Source: Heracleum sosnowskyi
Lineage: Eukaryota; Streptophyta; Magnoliopsida; Apiales; Apiaceae
DNA: 64,000 nucleotides
Direction of reading: 5' to 3'
NCBI GenBank assembly: GCA_030848705.1
Contig: CM061237.1
Coordinates: 82,951,910-83,015,909 of the forward strand
The position numbers were made by a program, and so were the translations under genes. This document shows positions 30,852-42,340 of this stretch, one piece after another. Below the pieces are notes generated by a model that was given only the letters and a program-made list of their open reading frames with translations, had not been told where the DNA came from and searched no databases. Every line of letters starts with the position of its first letter. The stretch's first letter is position 1.

Positions 30852-32702
30852 ATGGCTGATCGAGCTTCCCAACGCCTTCAAAAGATGAATTCCGCTTCAA
30901 AAAGAGGTACCCCCATTCCTATTCGTTCAAAATACATGTCTTTGCATGATATGATTAATGAACATGGGGATGAATACCCGTCAGTATCTGCTTTAGATTC
31001 GTATGATTGTAGTAATAAGTTTCACGAAGTAGATCTAATTAGAAATTATAATAAGATGTATAGGGTAAAGGCCCCTTTAAGGCTAGTTCCCGCCGGTGCC
31101 GGTGACCGTTCATGTCACTGGAGGCCAAATGCTTTGTATATTTATAAGGATGCCATAGTTGCCGGCCTTAGGTTCCCATTCCATGAGTTCATCCCTAGAC
31201 TCTTGGCAGATGTCCAAATTAATCCTTGCCAATTACCCCCAAATGCTTGGAGGATAATCCATTGTTTTATGGTTTTATGCCTTCGTAAAAACTTTCCTCT
31301 TTCTGTACCTTTGTTTAGAAAGATCTTTCAGTTTAAGAATAACTCAGCCAACAACTTGGGTTGGGTGTATATAAGCCATAGGGTAGGCTTCCCTTTCATT
31401 TTTCACCCCAAGTCAATCCCAGATAATAACCCCAAATGGAAAAATGAGTTCATGTATCTTGTATGGGAAGGAGGGGACTGGGGAACCCTGTTCCGTACAT
31501 CTTTTGGGAGAGTCTCTGATGGTAGTCCCGGTAACCTTGTCTTGAATGAGGAGGAACTTCATGCCTACTCAGAGCTCATTAAGGATAATGGGACTACCGT
31601 GGCTTGGGAGCTACTGGATGAGTTTGTCCTCAAGTCCGTTGGGCTCTCCACTGTTCATGATAAGGGTATTTTTGCTTATCCCTTTTCATTATGCCTTTTT
31701 TTTTCTTTCTTTGTGATTTTTTGCTAACCATTTTCTGGCTTTTCTTGTAGCTGCGGCCTTTATCAACAAGACCAATGAGCCCAAGGATGTAGAGACATCC
31801 AGGATGAAAAGGGCTAGGATTGGGGATGATCCAAGGGGGAAGGCCAGTGTTCCCAGCTTCTTGATCCCTTCTGTGGATGAGGTGGACATTCCTGTGTCTG
31901 CCAAGTCCTCAGTGTGGCGCCCCAACTGGGGTATCAGGAAGAAGGACATCATTACTGGGGTGTCCAAACATGCTGTGGACTGGTCGTACCACTCTCTTAC
32001 CCCTTGTGATTACAAGGATTTCGTTGCGGATTCCACCCTTGAGGGTGCTGAGCATCTTGGGGCTCAAGCTATTGCTGCGGTAATTTTCTTTACCTTAGCT
32101 ATTTCTTTGAAGTTTCTGCTTATATTTTTCTAACTTTTATCTTTTGGCAGACCAATGCCAACTTTCAGGGGGTATTGTTCCAAGCCAAGGCTTGGCGTAC
32201 CTCCTCTGAGGCCAACAGGGTCAAGCTGGAGAGGTCCGAGGAGGAGGTGAAGTCTCTTAAGGAGACTCTTGCCAGGAGGGAGAAGGAGCTTGCTGACGCT
32301 CAGGCTGATATTGTTGAGCTGAGGAAAGGCAAGGATGATTGCATCGATGAGTACCTTGACTCTCAGGAGTACAAGGACTTGATCGAGAAGCATGACGAGA
32401 TCCTTTTCCCAGTCCAGCATACTTCAGGATGGGAGGATGCTGTTCAGGCTATCTTGGCCAAGCATCCTGGAGTCTTTGATGCTGCTGACTTTCCTGCTCC
32501 TCACCCTCCTACTCCCTTGGAGCGTATTTTGGCTGGAGTTGACGATATGGAGGAAGATGCTAGGATTTTAGATCCAGAGCATTTATCACCCCTCAGTGAC
32601 GCTTCTGCTGATGATGATGAGGATGCTGATGCGCATTCTTCCAGCTCTAGTTCAGGGGAGGAGACAGATGCGGGAGCCAAGGATGGTGAAGCGCAGCCGT
32701 AG
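30852..32702 (+). CDS. Antisense gene of Tat element, three exons, 564 aa ('gypsy-type transposon' domain family)
   Basis: Exons 30852-31665, 31751-32079 and 32151-32702 join into one continuous frame. Donors are AAGG|GTATTT and GCTGCG|GTAATT; acceptors are CTTGTAG|CT and TTGGCAG|AC, with GCTAACC and TCTAACTT as branch-like sites. The N-terminal 270 residues (SLHDMINEHGDEYPS, GLRFPFHEF, PPNAWRII) resemble the plant 'putative gypsy type transposon' domain often annotated as Transposase_28. Exon 2 is basic, exon 3 starts with a coiled coil (about residues 400-440) and ends in an acidic Ser/Asp tail. Function is unknown in the family. It is intact although gag-pol of the same element is broken. 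Its own TATA box lies upstream. Confidence 0.75.
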
Positions 32703-33035
32703 TTTGTAGTTTACTTAGGCCATTCATGGCTTCGTATTTTCTTTCTATGTATTTCCAGCCTTTGAGCTTAACTTAAACTTTTGTAAGTTTAGTTTTATTT
32801 ATATTTTGCGGCCATTCATGGCTTGTGTTGTTTTCTTGCCTCTTGATTTTGCATGTTTAGTTAGCATTTTGCACATATCTATCAGTATGTAATGCATTCA
32901 AAACATGATGAATAGGAGTATATAATTCATAACTTTGAAGAATGGGCTCAACCCTTACATAATACTCAAGTTTTAAAAACTTGGGTTGGTTTTATCAAAC
33001 CTTATTTCTAGTAGTGAATCCACTTAGGAAACACC
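32703..33035. other. Gypsy spacer between antisense gene and integrase
   Basis: T-rich 3' flank of the antisense gene meeting the 3' end of integrase on the other strand. CGGCCATTCATGGCTT-like copies near 32718 and 32810 form a short direct repeat. No ORF. Confidence 0.6.
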
Positions 33036-34745
33036 TTAAACATAATAAACTTTCAAGTTGGAGGCATGCCAAGTTCTTGGCACCTCATGCCCTTCAAGGG
33101 TTTCTAGCTTGTATGAGCCTCGACCAAATACGTTTTTGACACGATATGGTCCTTCCCAATTTGGGGCCAACTTTCCTTTTTGTCCAACTCCGGATGCTTC
33201 AATCTTTCTGAGAATCAAGTCTCCTTGACGAAAGAACCTTTCTTTAACCCTTAGGTTGTAGTAGAAAGAGGCTTTCTTTTGATGTTCAACTATCTTGGCG
33301 TTTGCTTCATCTCTAACTTCATCAATTAGATCCAAATCTAGCCTCAAGCCTTCTTCATTTTCTTCTGGTTCATAAGCCTCAATTCTTGGGGAGGTGTGAG
33401 TAATCTCCACCGGGACTACTGCCTCTGCTCCATATGCCAACAGAAAGGGGGTAGCTCCAGTGGTGACTTTACAGGTAGTACGATATGCCCATAGTATGGG
33501 GAGTAATTCGTCTACCCAAGTGTTTCTGGAGCGTTCAACTCTTTTCTTTAGTCCATCCAGGATAATTCGATTTGCAACCTCAGCTTGCCCATTTGCTTGA
33601 GGATGGGCAACAGAAGTGAAGCGCAACTTGATATCATTCTCATCACAATACTTCTTGAACTCATCGTTGTTAAACTGAGTTCCATTGTCCGTGACCAGGA
33701 CTCGTGGAATTCCATATCTGCATATCACATTTTCCCAGAAGAATTGCATTACTTGCTTGGTGGTTATCTTGGCTAATGGCTTAGCCTCAATCCACTTGGT
33801 GAAGTAGTCAATGGCCACTATCAAGAACTTTCTTTGAGCACTTGCCATAGGAAATGGCCCGAGTATATCCATTCCCCACATAGCAAAGGGGATAGGTGAG
33901 TTAATGGACGTCATCATCTCTGGTGGTTGCCTAACCACTGGTGCATGTTTCTGGCACCGTTCACATTTCTTTACATAGCTTTTAGCATCAGCAAGTATGC
34001 TTGGCCAATAGAAACCTAGACGAGTGATTTTATGGGCAAGAGCTCTGCCCCCCAAGTGTTGTCCACAAATTCCTTCGTGTACTTCCTTCAGGGACAATTC
34101 TGCCTCTTGAGGTCTTAAACATTTCAGATATGGAATGATGAAAGACTTCTTGTATATGATTCCCTCAATCAGGGTATACCTTAGTGCTCTGACGTACAGC
34201 TTTCGTGCTTCTGAAGTGTCGTTGGGTAACCACCCAGTTTCTAGATGAGATTTGATGGGATCAATCCAACAACCGCCAACATCAATGGGTGCTACCAACT
34301 TTCCGTTGATGCTTAGGGTCTTCAAGACTTGGAAGTATACACTCCCTGCATAGTTTTCAATTTCAGAAGAAGCAAACTTAGACAGGGCATCAGCCTTTAT
34401 GTTTTCTTCCCTTGGAATGTGTTCCACATAGCATTCGTCGAACTGAGTCATGATGGCCTTGACAAGTTTCAAGTACTTGGCTATGACTTCATCTCTGGCC
34501 TCAAATTCCCCATTTACTTGGGAAACCACTAGCCTCGAGTCTCCACATACTTTCAGAGTTTTGACCCTCAGGGCTCCAGCCAGCCCTAAGCAAGCTATCA
34601 GAGCTTCATACTCAGCCTCATTGTTTGTCGTTGGGAAGTCAAGTTTTAGTGCATACTCTATGAGGAATCCATCAGGACTTTGTAGCACTAAACCGGCTCC
34701 ACTTGATTTTGTTTTTGATGCCCCATCAAATAGAGCACCCAACAT
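33036..34745 (-). pseudogene. Gypsy second RNase H and integrase segment
   Basis: Open from 34745 to 33036 (569 codons). It starts LFDGASKTKSSGAG, the first strand of an archaeal-type RNase H, followed by NNEAEYEAL and the ADALSKFAS end. The integrase HHCC zinc region (CGQHLGGR to CERCQKHA) comes next. The core has MDILGPF, VTDNGTQFNN and HPQANGQAE, and the C-terminus has ERFFRQGDLILR and GPYRV. It is cut from the upstream RT frame by a frameshift near 34745, close to a C12 run at 34797-34808. The domains themselves look intact. Confidence 0.9.
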
Positions 34746-34747
34746 TC

Positions 34748-36299
34748 TTTGGAGATTACGTATTTAGTTTCCTTGTCTTCCATTGTTACTTCCTGCCCCC
34801 CCCCCCCGACTTCTTGGTTGTCAATGGTACATTCAACCATGAAGTCAGTGAGTGCTTGAGCTTTTATGGCCGTTCGAGGCTTATACTTGATGTCGAATTC
34901 GCCCAATTCAATGGCCCATTTGATCAATCTTCCACTAACTTGAGGGCTATGCAAGATGTTTCTTAGAGGTTGATCAGTCAAGACCTCTATCTTGTGAGCC
35001 TGGAAGTAGGGGCGTAGCTTTCTTGAGGCCATTATCAAGGCTAAGGTAAACTTCTCAATCGTTGAGTAGTTTATTTCTGCCCCATGTAAAATCTTGCTCA
35101 CGTAGTAGATGGGTTTCTGAACCTTCAATTCTTCTTTTACCAAAACAACTCCCAGGGCAGTGTTGGATACTGCCAAGTATAGATAAAGAACCTCTCCTGG
35201 TTTTGGTTTGGCCAATAGTGGTGGCTCAGCCATGTATTTCTTCAGGGCCTCAAAGGCCTCTTGGCTTTCAGTTGTCCATTCAAAAATTTTCACTTTTTTG
35301 AGTGCTTTGAAGAAGGGTAAACACTTCTCTCCTGATTTGGAGATGAATCTTCCCAATGCTACCACTCTTCCCGTTAATTTTTGGACATCTTTGACAGTCC
35401 TTGGTGGTTCCATGTCTAGGATCGCTTTGATTTTGTCTGGATTAGCCTCGATTCCTCTCTTGGAAACCATCAGGCCTAAGAACTTTCCCGAGCCTACACC
35501 AAAGGCACACTTAGCTGGATTCAACATCATCTTGTGGTGCCTCAGCACTTCGAATGCCTCTCGGAGGTGCTTAATGTGATCGGCCTTATCGAGGCTTTTG
35601 ACTAACATGTCATCTACGTAGACCTCCATGGTTTTTCCAATTAGGTGCTCAAAGATTTTGTTTACCAACCTTTGATAGGTCGCTCCTGCATTCTTAAGCC
35701 CAAAATCCATGACTAAGAAACAGAAGACACCAAAGTCGGTGATGAATGATACCTTGGCGATGTCATCTTTGTGCATCTTGATTTGATTATATCCACTGAA
35801 GCCATCCATGAAGCTTAGCATCTCATGCCCAGCAGTGGCATCTATTAGAGCATCAATCCTTGGTAAGGGAAAACAATCCTTAGGACATGCATCATTCAAG
35901 TCGGTGAAGTCGACGCACATCCTCCACTTCCCGTTAGCTTTTTTGACCATCACGGGGTTAGCTAACCATTCTGGGAATTGGATTTCCTCAATGAACCCAG
36001 CTTCCAAAAGCTTATTCACTTCTTGCTTAATGGCTTCAAGCCTCTCTGGAGCAAAATTTCTTTTCTTTTGTTTCACTGTCTTCCTTTCTGGATCCACATT
36101 CAATTTGTGAGATATCAATTGGGGATCAATCCCTGGCATGTCGGCCGCTGTCCAAGCAAAAACGTCATTGTTTTCTTGAAGAAAAGACGTGAGTTTGCTC
36201 TTCAATGGTTCGGGCAGTAGTGCCCCAATATAAGTCACCTTCTCTGGTTCTCCTGGGACTAGGGGAATTGGGACAAATGTCCTCAGCCGGTTTCCCCCT
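34748..36299 (-). pseudogene. Gypsy reverse transcriptase and first RNase H
   Basis: The frame from about 36299 to 34748 encodes the RT fingers (CVDFTDLNDACPKDCFPLPR), the catalytic YVDDMLVKS and gypsy RNase H (LAVSNTALGVVLV to DFMVE). A frameshift near 36295, next to a GGGGG run, separates it from gag-protease. The apparent ATG at 36238 is not a natural start. GLKNAGATYQR replaces the more usual PFGLKNAGATYQR context in an otherwise ordinary RT, with FGL preceded by VMD. Confidence 0.9.
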
Positions 36300-38486
36300 T
36301 CTGTCCTCGTTGTCGCTGATATTCATGTCTTCAATTGGGAGAACTTGCCCCCCGGTTCCATCAGGCCTTAACGCGGCTACATAACAACTTCTAGCCATCT
36401 TTTGGTCTCCTCGTTCTTCACCAATCCCATTCCTTGTTGGGAACTTGATTTTTAGATGATAAGATGAGGCAACAGCCTTGAACGCATGAAGACCAGTCCT
36501 TCCCAGGATTGCATTGTAGGTTGAAGTCGCTTTTATAACTATGAAGTTCAACATCTGAGTAGACATATTCATCCCTTGTCCCATAGTCATTGGGAGTTAG
36601 ATAGTGCCTTCCAATTTTGATTCCACCCCGTTGAATCCGTATATAGGCATATTTGAGGGTGTTAACTGAGAGTCTGTGTAACCCATCTTGATAAAGGCAT
36701 CGTGGAACAAGATATCCACTGAAGCTCCATTATCAACCAAGACTCTTTTTGTTTCGGAGTTGCCTATCACAGGTATTATGACAAGAGGATCATCATGGGG
36801 GAACTTCACCCCTTCCAAGTCTGAATCGTCAAAACCTATTGACACTTCTGTTCTGGCACGCTTCGGTGCTTCTCCAACCACAGTCATTACCTCTCGGGCA
36901 TAAGCCTTTCTTGAGTTTCGGGAGGACCCAGCAGCAGTTGGCCCTCCGAATATCATGTTGATCACTGGCCCTCGGGGCTTGGGATTCCGATCTTGATCGT
37001 TGTCCCTTCTATCATAATCCTTCCTTTCGTAGTTCCCCCTTTGGCTCCCTTGGCTTCCATCCTTCGTGAACTTGATGAGTTTTCCTCTTCGTATCAGAAA
37101 CTCAATCTCATCTTTCAGTTGTCTACAATCATCGGTGTCATGACCGACTTCTTTGTGGAACCCACAAAACTGATTTTGGTTCCGTTTGGACAAATCAGCC
37201 TTCATTGGCTTTGGCCATTTGATATCTTCTTCCTTGGCTATCTCCATCAGAATTTGACTCCTGGGAGTATTCAATCTTGCATATTCTGTGAATTTTGGCC
37301 CAAAATTGTTTCTCTTGGGGGGAGAATCGGAGTTCTTTGATGTTCTGGGGAACTTTTCCTTGACGTCGTACTCCTGAGTTTCTTTTCTTTTCTTTGAGTT
37401 TCCACTATCGCCAGTAGTGGGTTCATACTTTCTCATGCTTTCTTCAGCCTTGATATACTTTTCGGCCCTATCTTGGAGCTTCATCATGCTCTCGGGGGGA
37501 TGTTTAGCTAACGACCGTTTGAAGTGGTCATCAGTGGGTCCTTGTTGCAGGGCTATCATAGCCACTCTGTCCTCTAAGTCCGGGACTTTTAAAGCCTCTT
37601 GAGTGAATCGATTGATGTAGTCCCTTAGGGCCTCATTCTGTCCTTGCCGGATTGCCATGAGTGATGCAGAACTTTTCTCATGCACCCTTCCACTAATGAA
37701 CCGATTGATGAAAGCCTTGCTTAGTTCCTTGAATGACCCAATAGAGTTGGGAGGTAGACGGCTATACCAACGTTGGGCCATGCCTGCCAAGGTTTGTGGA
37801 AACGCCCTACACTTGACCGCATCGTTGGTTGGCTGCAACAGCAGTGCATTGGAGAAGGTCCTCACATGATTTGCGGGATCTCCCGTTCCATCATAGGCTT
37901 TGATCGAAGGCATCTTAAACTTTCTGGATATAGCCGTTTTCATGATGTCTTGAGTAAACGGTGGTGTAGGATCATCAGGATCTCCTAGGGGCAACAGAAT
38001 ACTAGGATCACCCCTTGGGGCTTCAGCCCTCTTGGTCCTTCTTGGTGGATCCAAGTTGATTATCGAGATTCCTTCAGTCGTTCAGCCCCGAGATTGAGCG
38101 ACCTCTTCTTCAGCAAGGAGTTTTTTGAGCCTTGCAGTCTCTGCCTCATGGGCTGCAAGTTTCTCCCTAGTAGTTTGGGGTTGCTCCCGATTTGTCTGGG
38201 AAGAACGTCTCCTTCTTGGGGCGACATCCTCCCCAGTTGTATAACCCTCATCCTCGGTATATGGGCCAGAGTAATCTTGAATGAGAGGGGTCTGACGAGT
38301 TTGTTGTTGTTGGGGTCCCAAACCTTGAATATAAGGGGGCACATATGCCTCATGGTAGATTGGATTAGTTCCACTACCGCCCGCCATGGGTCGAGGGGGC
38401 ATGCCGTAGCTTGGCATCCCCAAAGTCTGATTCGCGTATTGAGGGAGATCAGTAGTATGGAGTTGAAGGCTCCTTGGTGCACTCAT
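36300..38486 (-). pseudogene. Gypsy gag and protease (two nonsense codons)
   Basis: The ATG at 38486 starts MSAPRSLQLH, 26 bp from the remaining LTR. The frame is broken by TGA at 38084-38082 and TAA at 36599-36597 but is otherwise continuous to about 36300. It encodes a capsid of the retrotrans_gag type (RAFPQTLAGMAQRWYSRLPP), a zinc-knuckle-like CGFHKEVGHDTDDC, and protease with VDNGASVDIL. The second stop falls within the protease after LEGTI. The 26 bp between gag and LTR contains no convincing tRNA primer site. Confidence 0.88.
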
Positions 38487-38511
38487 GAGCAGCGGGGATG
38501 TCGTGATTGGT

Positions 38512-39204
38512 TGCCATAATTTGGACTTTTTTTATGAGCTGTATATTTTCCCTATTCATTAATTACGAAATTAATGAATAATTAGGGTGTCGGTCCTTAA
38601 ATACCGGCCTTTTAATTGAATCAACAATTATATTTCTATAATTACTTTTCTGTCCATATCATTTGCCCCCCAACTTCTAGGAAAATCTCATTTAGATTAT
38701 CGTAGAAGTTAGCTTATTCGGGAGTTACGAAATTTTCTTCCGTATGGTGGCTTGGTTTGACGAACATATAGTTATAAATCCATTTTGTAATTTTCCCAAA
38801 AACAGGAATCGGGATTTTTCATCAATTCCATAGAAGATAAATCAATTTTCGATTTTTCAGTTCATTTTCGACCAGGATCCTGGTCGAATTCGACCTCACT
38901 TTTGGGCCCTGGTCGAACACCTTCGACCAGGATTCTGGTCGAATTTTGGCTGGCTTTTTCCTCCTGGTCGAATGGTTTCGACCAGGTTTCTGGTCGAACA
39001 TGGGCTCAGTTTTACCCCCTGGTCGAATGGTTTCGACCAGGTTTCTGGTCGAATTTCATTCCCACTTTTCTTCCTGGTCGAATTTCATTCCCATTTTGCT
39101 TCCTGGTCGAATGCTTTCGACCAGGATTGTGGTCGAATCATGACTTCAATTTTGATGCCTAGTCGAATGATTTCGACCAGGATCAAGGTCGAATGATTTC
39201 AAAA
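38512..39204 (-). repeat. Truncated gypsy 5' LTR
   Basis: Matches 29344 to about 30050 with a 26-bp deletion between GGTCGAAT repeats. It stops in the middle of a hairpin unit near 39204, where unrelated sequence begins. Confidence 0.85.
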
Positions 39205-39627
39205 GAAAGGCTTGACTCTCAACCCTATCACAAGCTTATATTACATAGCTCCATGCAGGTTTAACTTTATTGCTATCCCAATATTTTCTTTCTTATTATG
39301 CATGGACAATTTGTCCACTTGTTCCTGAAAGTTTAAGATGAACATAAAATTTAATACGCATAATTGTTCTTACTGAAATTTTAGGATGTGCAAATATTTT
39401 AATACACATAATTTTCTTCCTGAGACATTATTGCTATACGTAGGTTATTTTAGCTACTCTGTGACTGGGTATATTTTATCTGTTAAAACAAATATCTTTT
39501 AATTCATTTAGCTACCATGTTTTCTTAATTCCAATAAGTACATGCGTATAGCATTATCGTCTCTTATTTCAGAATTTTGTTACAGATACTCCCATGACAT
39601 AAGTGTTGCTATATTTCTCATTTGCAG
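39205..39627 (+). other. Intron-like sequence upstream of transporter exon fragment
   Basis: A/T-rich and non-coding. It ends in a good splice acceptor (TTCTCATTTGCAG) and probably came along with the exon at 39628 as the preceding intron. Confidence 0.45.
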
Positions 39628-39893
39628 TTTTGCTTTCCTATTTGTACCTTGGTACTTCCTGGAGCAACCTGGGATGGAAGTCTCACAGATTAAATTCAAT
39701 TTCTGGATCTTTTTCTCTAATGCCATGTGTGTTCTAGCATTGAACTTCTCAATTTTCTTAGTAATTGCTAGAACTGGAGCTGTGACGATTCGAGTTGCTG
39801 GTGTTCTGAAAGATTGGATATTGATTGCTCTTTCGACTGTAATATTTCCAGAGTCCATAATTACTGGACTGAACATTAATGGCTATGCAATAG
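39628..39893 (+). pseudogene. Captured exon of a sugar-phosphate/nucleotide-sugar translocator gene
   Basis: A 266-bp exon bounded by CATTTGCAG| and GCAATAG|GTATCC encodes about 88 residues. They include FLFVPWYFLEQPG, two hydrophobic helices, RTGAVTIRVAGVLKDW and a second pair of helices. This pattern is typical of the plant triose-phosphate-translocator superfamily (KT/KV-A/G type, such as the At3g17430-like group, from memory). The frame has no stop within the exon. No flanking translocator exons were found nearby, so it is a fragment, not a gene. Confidence 0.7.
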
Positions 39894-40193
39894 GTATCCA
39901 GTCAACACATTTCTTTTTTTAATAGGTAACTGGTCTTCTTAAATATGTTGCTGACATATTCATATTGTGATACTACGATGGCCAGTGTATTTTTGTTTAT
40001 TAAGTTTTAATGGATGACAATTATTTCCAAATATGTTTTTAATTATTTTTGGTCTTCTTAAATATGCATGATATTAGTTAAACAAAAAAATAAATGATAG
40101 ACCATTTTTCGGGTCCTGTTTAGTATTTTGTCCTCTCCACTTTTGAGTTAATGTCTTAACGTGTGTCATTCTTGCAGTATTAGTTGTTGACAG

Positions 40194-40367
40194 GAACTTG
40201 AAGAGGCAAAGCAAGCTGTAATAGAGTTGGAGAATAAACTTAAATATAAAGAAGAAACAGCGGATGCTGCCATGGCCGCAAAAGATGCAGCTGAAAAATC
40301 ATTAAGGTTGGATGATTTGAGGTCTTCTAGGCTTAGAGACAGGTGGAAACCTCAAGGTCTGTTTTAA
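40194..40367 (+). pseudogene. Captured coiled-coil exon (possibly MAP70-like)
   Basis: After the acceptor TTGTTGACAG|, 57 codons run to TAA at 40365-40367. The peptide is a charged coiled coil (ELEEAKQAVIELENKLK, AAKDAAEKSLRL, SSRLRDR), reminiscent of plant microtubule-associated MAP70 proteins. It is unrelated to the transporter exon 300 bp upstream. Two exons of different genes side by side point to capture by a transposon. Confidence 0.5.
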
Positions 40368-40734
40368 GTAGGTCAAGATATGTATGTTGGCCGTGGGAAT
40401 GGCTTGGCCCGAACTTTGTAGCTATTCCCCAGCTTGATACATATCAAGAATTTGCTAATGAAACGGAACTTTCTGAGCCTCAACTACAGTAGTTATGCTA
40501 AGTAACTTCAGTACATAACTTTCAAATCGTACTTAAGTTAGCTACTCCATGTTAGTTGAGTTGGGTTTTAAATGTTGGTTTATGTAGTAGATATGGATGA
40601 TTGATTATTATGTATTGGAATGGTGTAAACTTGATGTAGTTATTTTGGATATTTTTTATGTATTGGAATATTTGGTAATATTTTGAATGAGAAGTTCTAT
40701 ATTTCAATGTCATATGTTGTCATTCTGTATTTAA

Positions 40735-41215
40735 AGTGTTGGTAAAAAGCATGCAAAGTGTAACCATTGACTCCAAAGTATTTAGTCTTTATGTGTTGGC
40801 AAAAGTATAGTAAAGTGTTGGCACAAAATCTAAAAATGTTTAAGAAAAAGTGTAGGCATAGTGGCAAGGGTGTTGGTAAAAACATCAAAGTGTTTCATAA
40901 TTTTGTGTTACAATAGTACTGAAAATGTGTTGGCATAGGTCTATAGCAATACTATTAGTACTGTTACTACAAAGATAACTGTGTAGGCATAGATCTATGG
41001 AAACAACTAATAATGTGTAGCCATAGAAATAAAATGTGTTAGCGTAGGGGTCTAAGCCTACACATTTCTCCCGTGTTACCAAAAACTACAAAAGTATTGG
41101 CGTAGACCCCTATGGTAGCGGCCATTTTTGTAACACCCTCAAATTTGGTCAAAGTGTAGCCATAGCCTATTTTTTCCCTTTTACCAACAGTTTTTTGGGC
41201 TATAACCACACTTTT
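40735..41215. repeat. Subterminal-type short repeats (GTGTTGGYAWAA / GTGTAGCCATAG)
   Basis: At least ten variants of GTGTTGGCATAG or GTGTAGGCATAG and their complements are spread over about 480 bp, ending at the hAT-like coding block. Such arrays are typical of DNA-transposon ends (CACTA type). I could not find the terminal inverted repeat or target duplication. The preceding stretch 40368-40734 is A/T-rich with no gene. Confidence 0.4.
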
Positions 41216-41216
41216 T

Positions 41217-42202
41217 CAGGTGTTGTTGAAGCCCACTTATGGCGTAGTGTGGAGCACCTACCATGAGTATGATCAACCCAAAGCCGCCCTCATTAGGGGT
41301 GCAATTCTTGATGAATTTTGGTGCGATCAGATTGATTACATTCTTGAGTTTACTGCTCCTATATATGATATGCTTCGCTTTGCAGATACAGATAAGCCTC
41401 ACTTCACTTGATACATGATATGTGGGATGACATGATTGAGAAAGTGAAGACTATCATATATAGCATGAAAGAAAAGAGCTTACTAAGGGGTCTATATTTT
41501 ATGATGTAGTTTATGTCATTCTCATTGATAGATGAACTAAGAGTTCTTCACCACTTCATTGTTCAGCTCATTCACTCAACCCAAGGTACCACTTTAAGAG
41601 TTTTTCACTAATTTATTATTCCATTTACTAGGTATTATAGTCATGCATGGATTAATGGAGCTCCAGGTCGCCAACCTCATCATCTAGATATCGAGCTAGC
41701 TGAGGAACGAAACAAGTGCATCAAAAGATAATTTCAAGATGGGGTGGCAAGAAAAGCAGTGAATTTGGAGTTGGCTCGATTTTCAGGAATGATGGATGTC
41801 TTTGGTAGTGCTGACTCGATAGAAGATAGAGGCACTGAGGATCCTAAGGTTTGGTGAATTATTCATGAAGCTTCGGCTCCAAATTTTCAAAAAATAGCTT
41901 TGAAGCTATTAGGACAGCCATGCTCTTCTTCTTGTTGTGAAAGAAATTGGAGTACTTATTTTTTTATCCACGCAGTTAAAAGGAATAAGATTCTACCCTC
42001 CCGGGCGGAAGACTTGGTTTATGTCCACACTAATCTTCGACTCGTTTCTAGAAAGAGTGACGTGTACAAGACAAGAGAGACAAATTTGTGGGATATTGGA
42101 GGTGATCGCTTTGATCCACTTGATGGTGCCGAAGAACTTGAGATAGCTAATCTTTCTCTTGATGAGCCGGATTTGGAATCCATCATCTTTGAAGATGATT
42201 GA
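41217..42202 (+). pseudogene. hAT-type transposase C-terminal remnant
   Basis: Segments in shifting frames encode parts of a plant hAT-like (DUF659/hAT dimerisation) transposase. They are EFWCDQIDYILEFTAPIYDMLRFAD, interrupted in several places, then the C-terminal CCERNWS motif (open part 41900-42202) with RAEDLVYVHTNLRL and an acidic tail. CCERNWS corresponds to the CCxRNWS box of the hAT dimerisation domain. A frameshift near 41408, TAA near 41730 and TGA near 41858 mark it dead. The N-terminal zinc finger and first catalytic residue are absent. Confidence 0.75.
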
Positions 42203-42340
42203 CTTAGTTTAATTATTATGTTTTATGTTATGTGTTTTAATTATTAAGGATGGTGACTTATGTATTTAGCTATTTAGGATGTTGAACTTGTTTATTTGAC
42301 TACTTTGTTTAATTAAAATGCAAGTCTTGGATTATATATA

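Larger units (their letters stand above)
28989..39204 (-). mobile_element. Tat-type Ty3/gypsy element, decayed, with antisense gene
   Basis: gag, protease, RT, RNase H, a second (archaeal-type) RNase H and integrase run on the minus strand from 38486 down to 33036. An oppositely oriented spliced gene lies between integrase and the left (3') LTR. Dual RNase H plus an antisense extra ORF are features of the Tat lineage (for example Grande). The right (5') LTR is truncated at about 39204 and also lost its inner end and probably the primer site, so no target duplication can be seen. The element sits at the end of a Helitron. Confidence 0.88.

Noticed and set aside
36236..36238. ATG at 36238 as a natural start of a separate gypsy pol gene
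   Set aside because: The RT frame continues upstream of this ATG and the preceding residues fit a normal gag-pol junction. The apparent start results from a frameshift near 36295.
38486..38512. tRNA primer site between gypsy LTR and gag
   Set aside because: The 26 bp does not begin with TGG and matches no primer site that I know. The left LTR continues 355 bp further, so the true LTR end and primer site were probably deleted.
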